Shown here piece by piece: positions 12,793 to 12,801 of a stretch of DNA of 12,801 nucleotides. The position numbers and the translations under genes were made by a program. The notes beneath the pieces were generated by a model. That model had not been told where the DNA came from. It worked only from the letters and a program-made list of their open reading frames with translations, and made no database searches. The stretch comes from Halanaerobiaceae bacterium (GTDB taxonomy: Bacteria > Bacillota > Halanaerobiia > Halanaerobiales > Halarsenatibacteraceae). The stretch spans positions 1 through 12,801 of the forward strand of contig PWHA01000122.1 of NCBI GenBank assembly GCA_003554685.1, given 5' to 3'. Every line of letters starts with the position of its first letter. Within the stretch, counting starts at the first letter, position 1.

Positions 12793-12801
12793 CCGAAAAA
12801 T

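Overview
The window reads as a low-to-moderate-GC Firmicutes-type chromosome. My best guess is an anaerobic halophile of the Halanaerobiales or a relative. This rests on protein style only: many Glu/Asp-rich surfaces, strong AGGAGG-type ribosome binding sites, frequent GTG/TTG starts, and a DivIC/Tex/YabR-like group. No marker gene fixes the taxon. Every supported gene, including both tRNAs, lies on the minus strand, so transcription runs from high to low coordinates. AT-rich spacers rich in short repeats separate the genes.

Layout in order of transcription (right to left). At 12584-12792 is a tRNA-Tyr(GTA) / tRNA-Gly(GCC) pair closed by an intrinsic terminator. Then come a 76-residue unknown protein (12041-12271) and a 216-residue TPR-like unknown (11100-11750). 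Next is a two-gene FecCD/BtuC-type permease and FecE/BtuD-type ATPase operon (8542-10841). It has a recognisable promoter and a ~150-nt repeat-containing leader, but no substrate-binding protein beside it. A 2H phosphoesterase (LigT/YjcG-like, 7749-8327) follows, with its own extended -10 promoter overlapped by a palindrome.

The middle holds a beta-phosphoglucomutase/PyrR pair (6204-7403), a LacI-family regulator with a perfect 12-bp operator-like palindrome upstream of its start (5035-6030), and an MsmK/UgpC-type sugar ABC ATPase (3590-4720). The phosphomutase, LacI regulator and MsmK ATPase fit a regulon for uptake and phosphorolysis of an alpha-linked disaccharide. The permeases, binding protein and sugar phosphorylase are not in the window. 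PyrR stands apart from any pyrimidine gene.

The left part holds a DivIC/FtsB-like divisome protein cotranscribed with the transcription accessory protein Tex (787-3351). It also holds a 71-residue unknown ORF that has its own promoter and sits between two 20-bp direct repeats, and the first 23 codons of a YabR-like S1-domain protein with a near-perfect sigma-A promoter.

I see no CRISPR array, transposase, prophage or recognised defence system. The points most worth following are the ~170-residue extension on the metallophore/cobalamin-type ATPase, the 24/28-nt alternating repeat in that operon's leader, the promoter-terminator-ORF arrangement inside direct repeats at 160-647, and the regulated-looking promoter of the 2H phosphoesterase.
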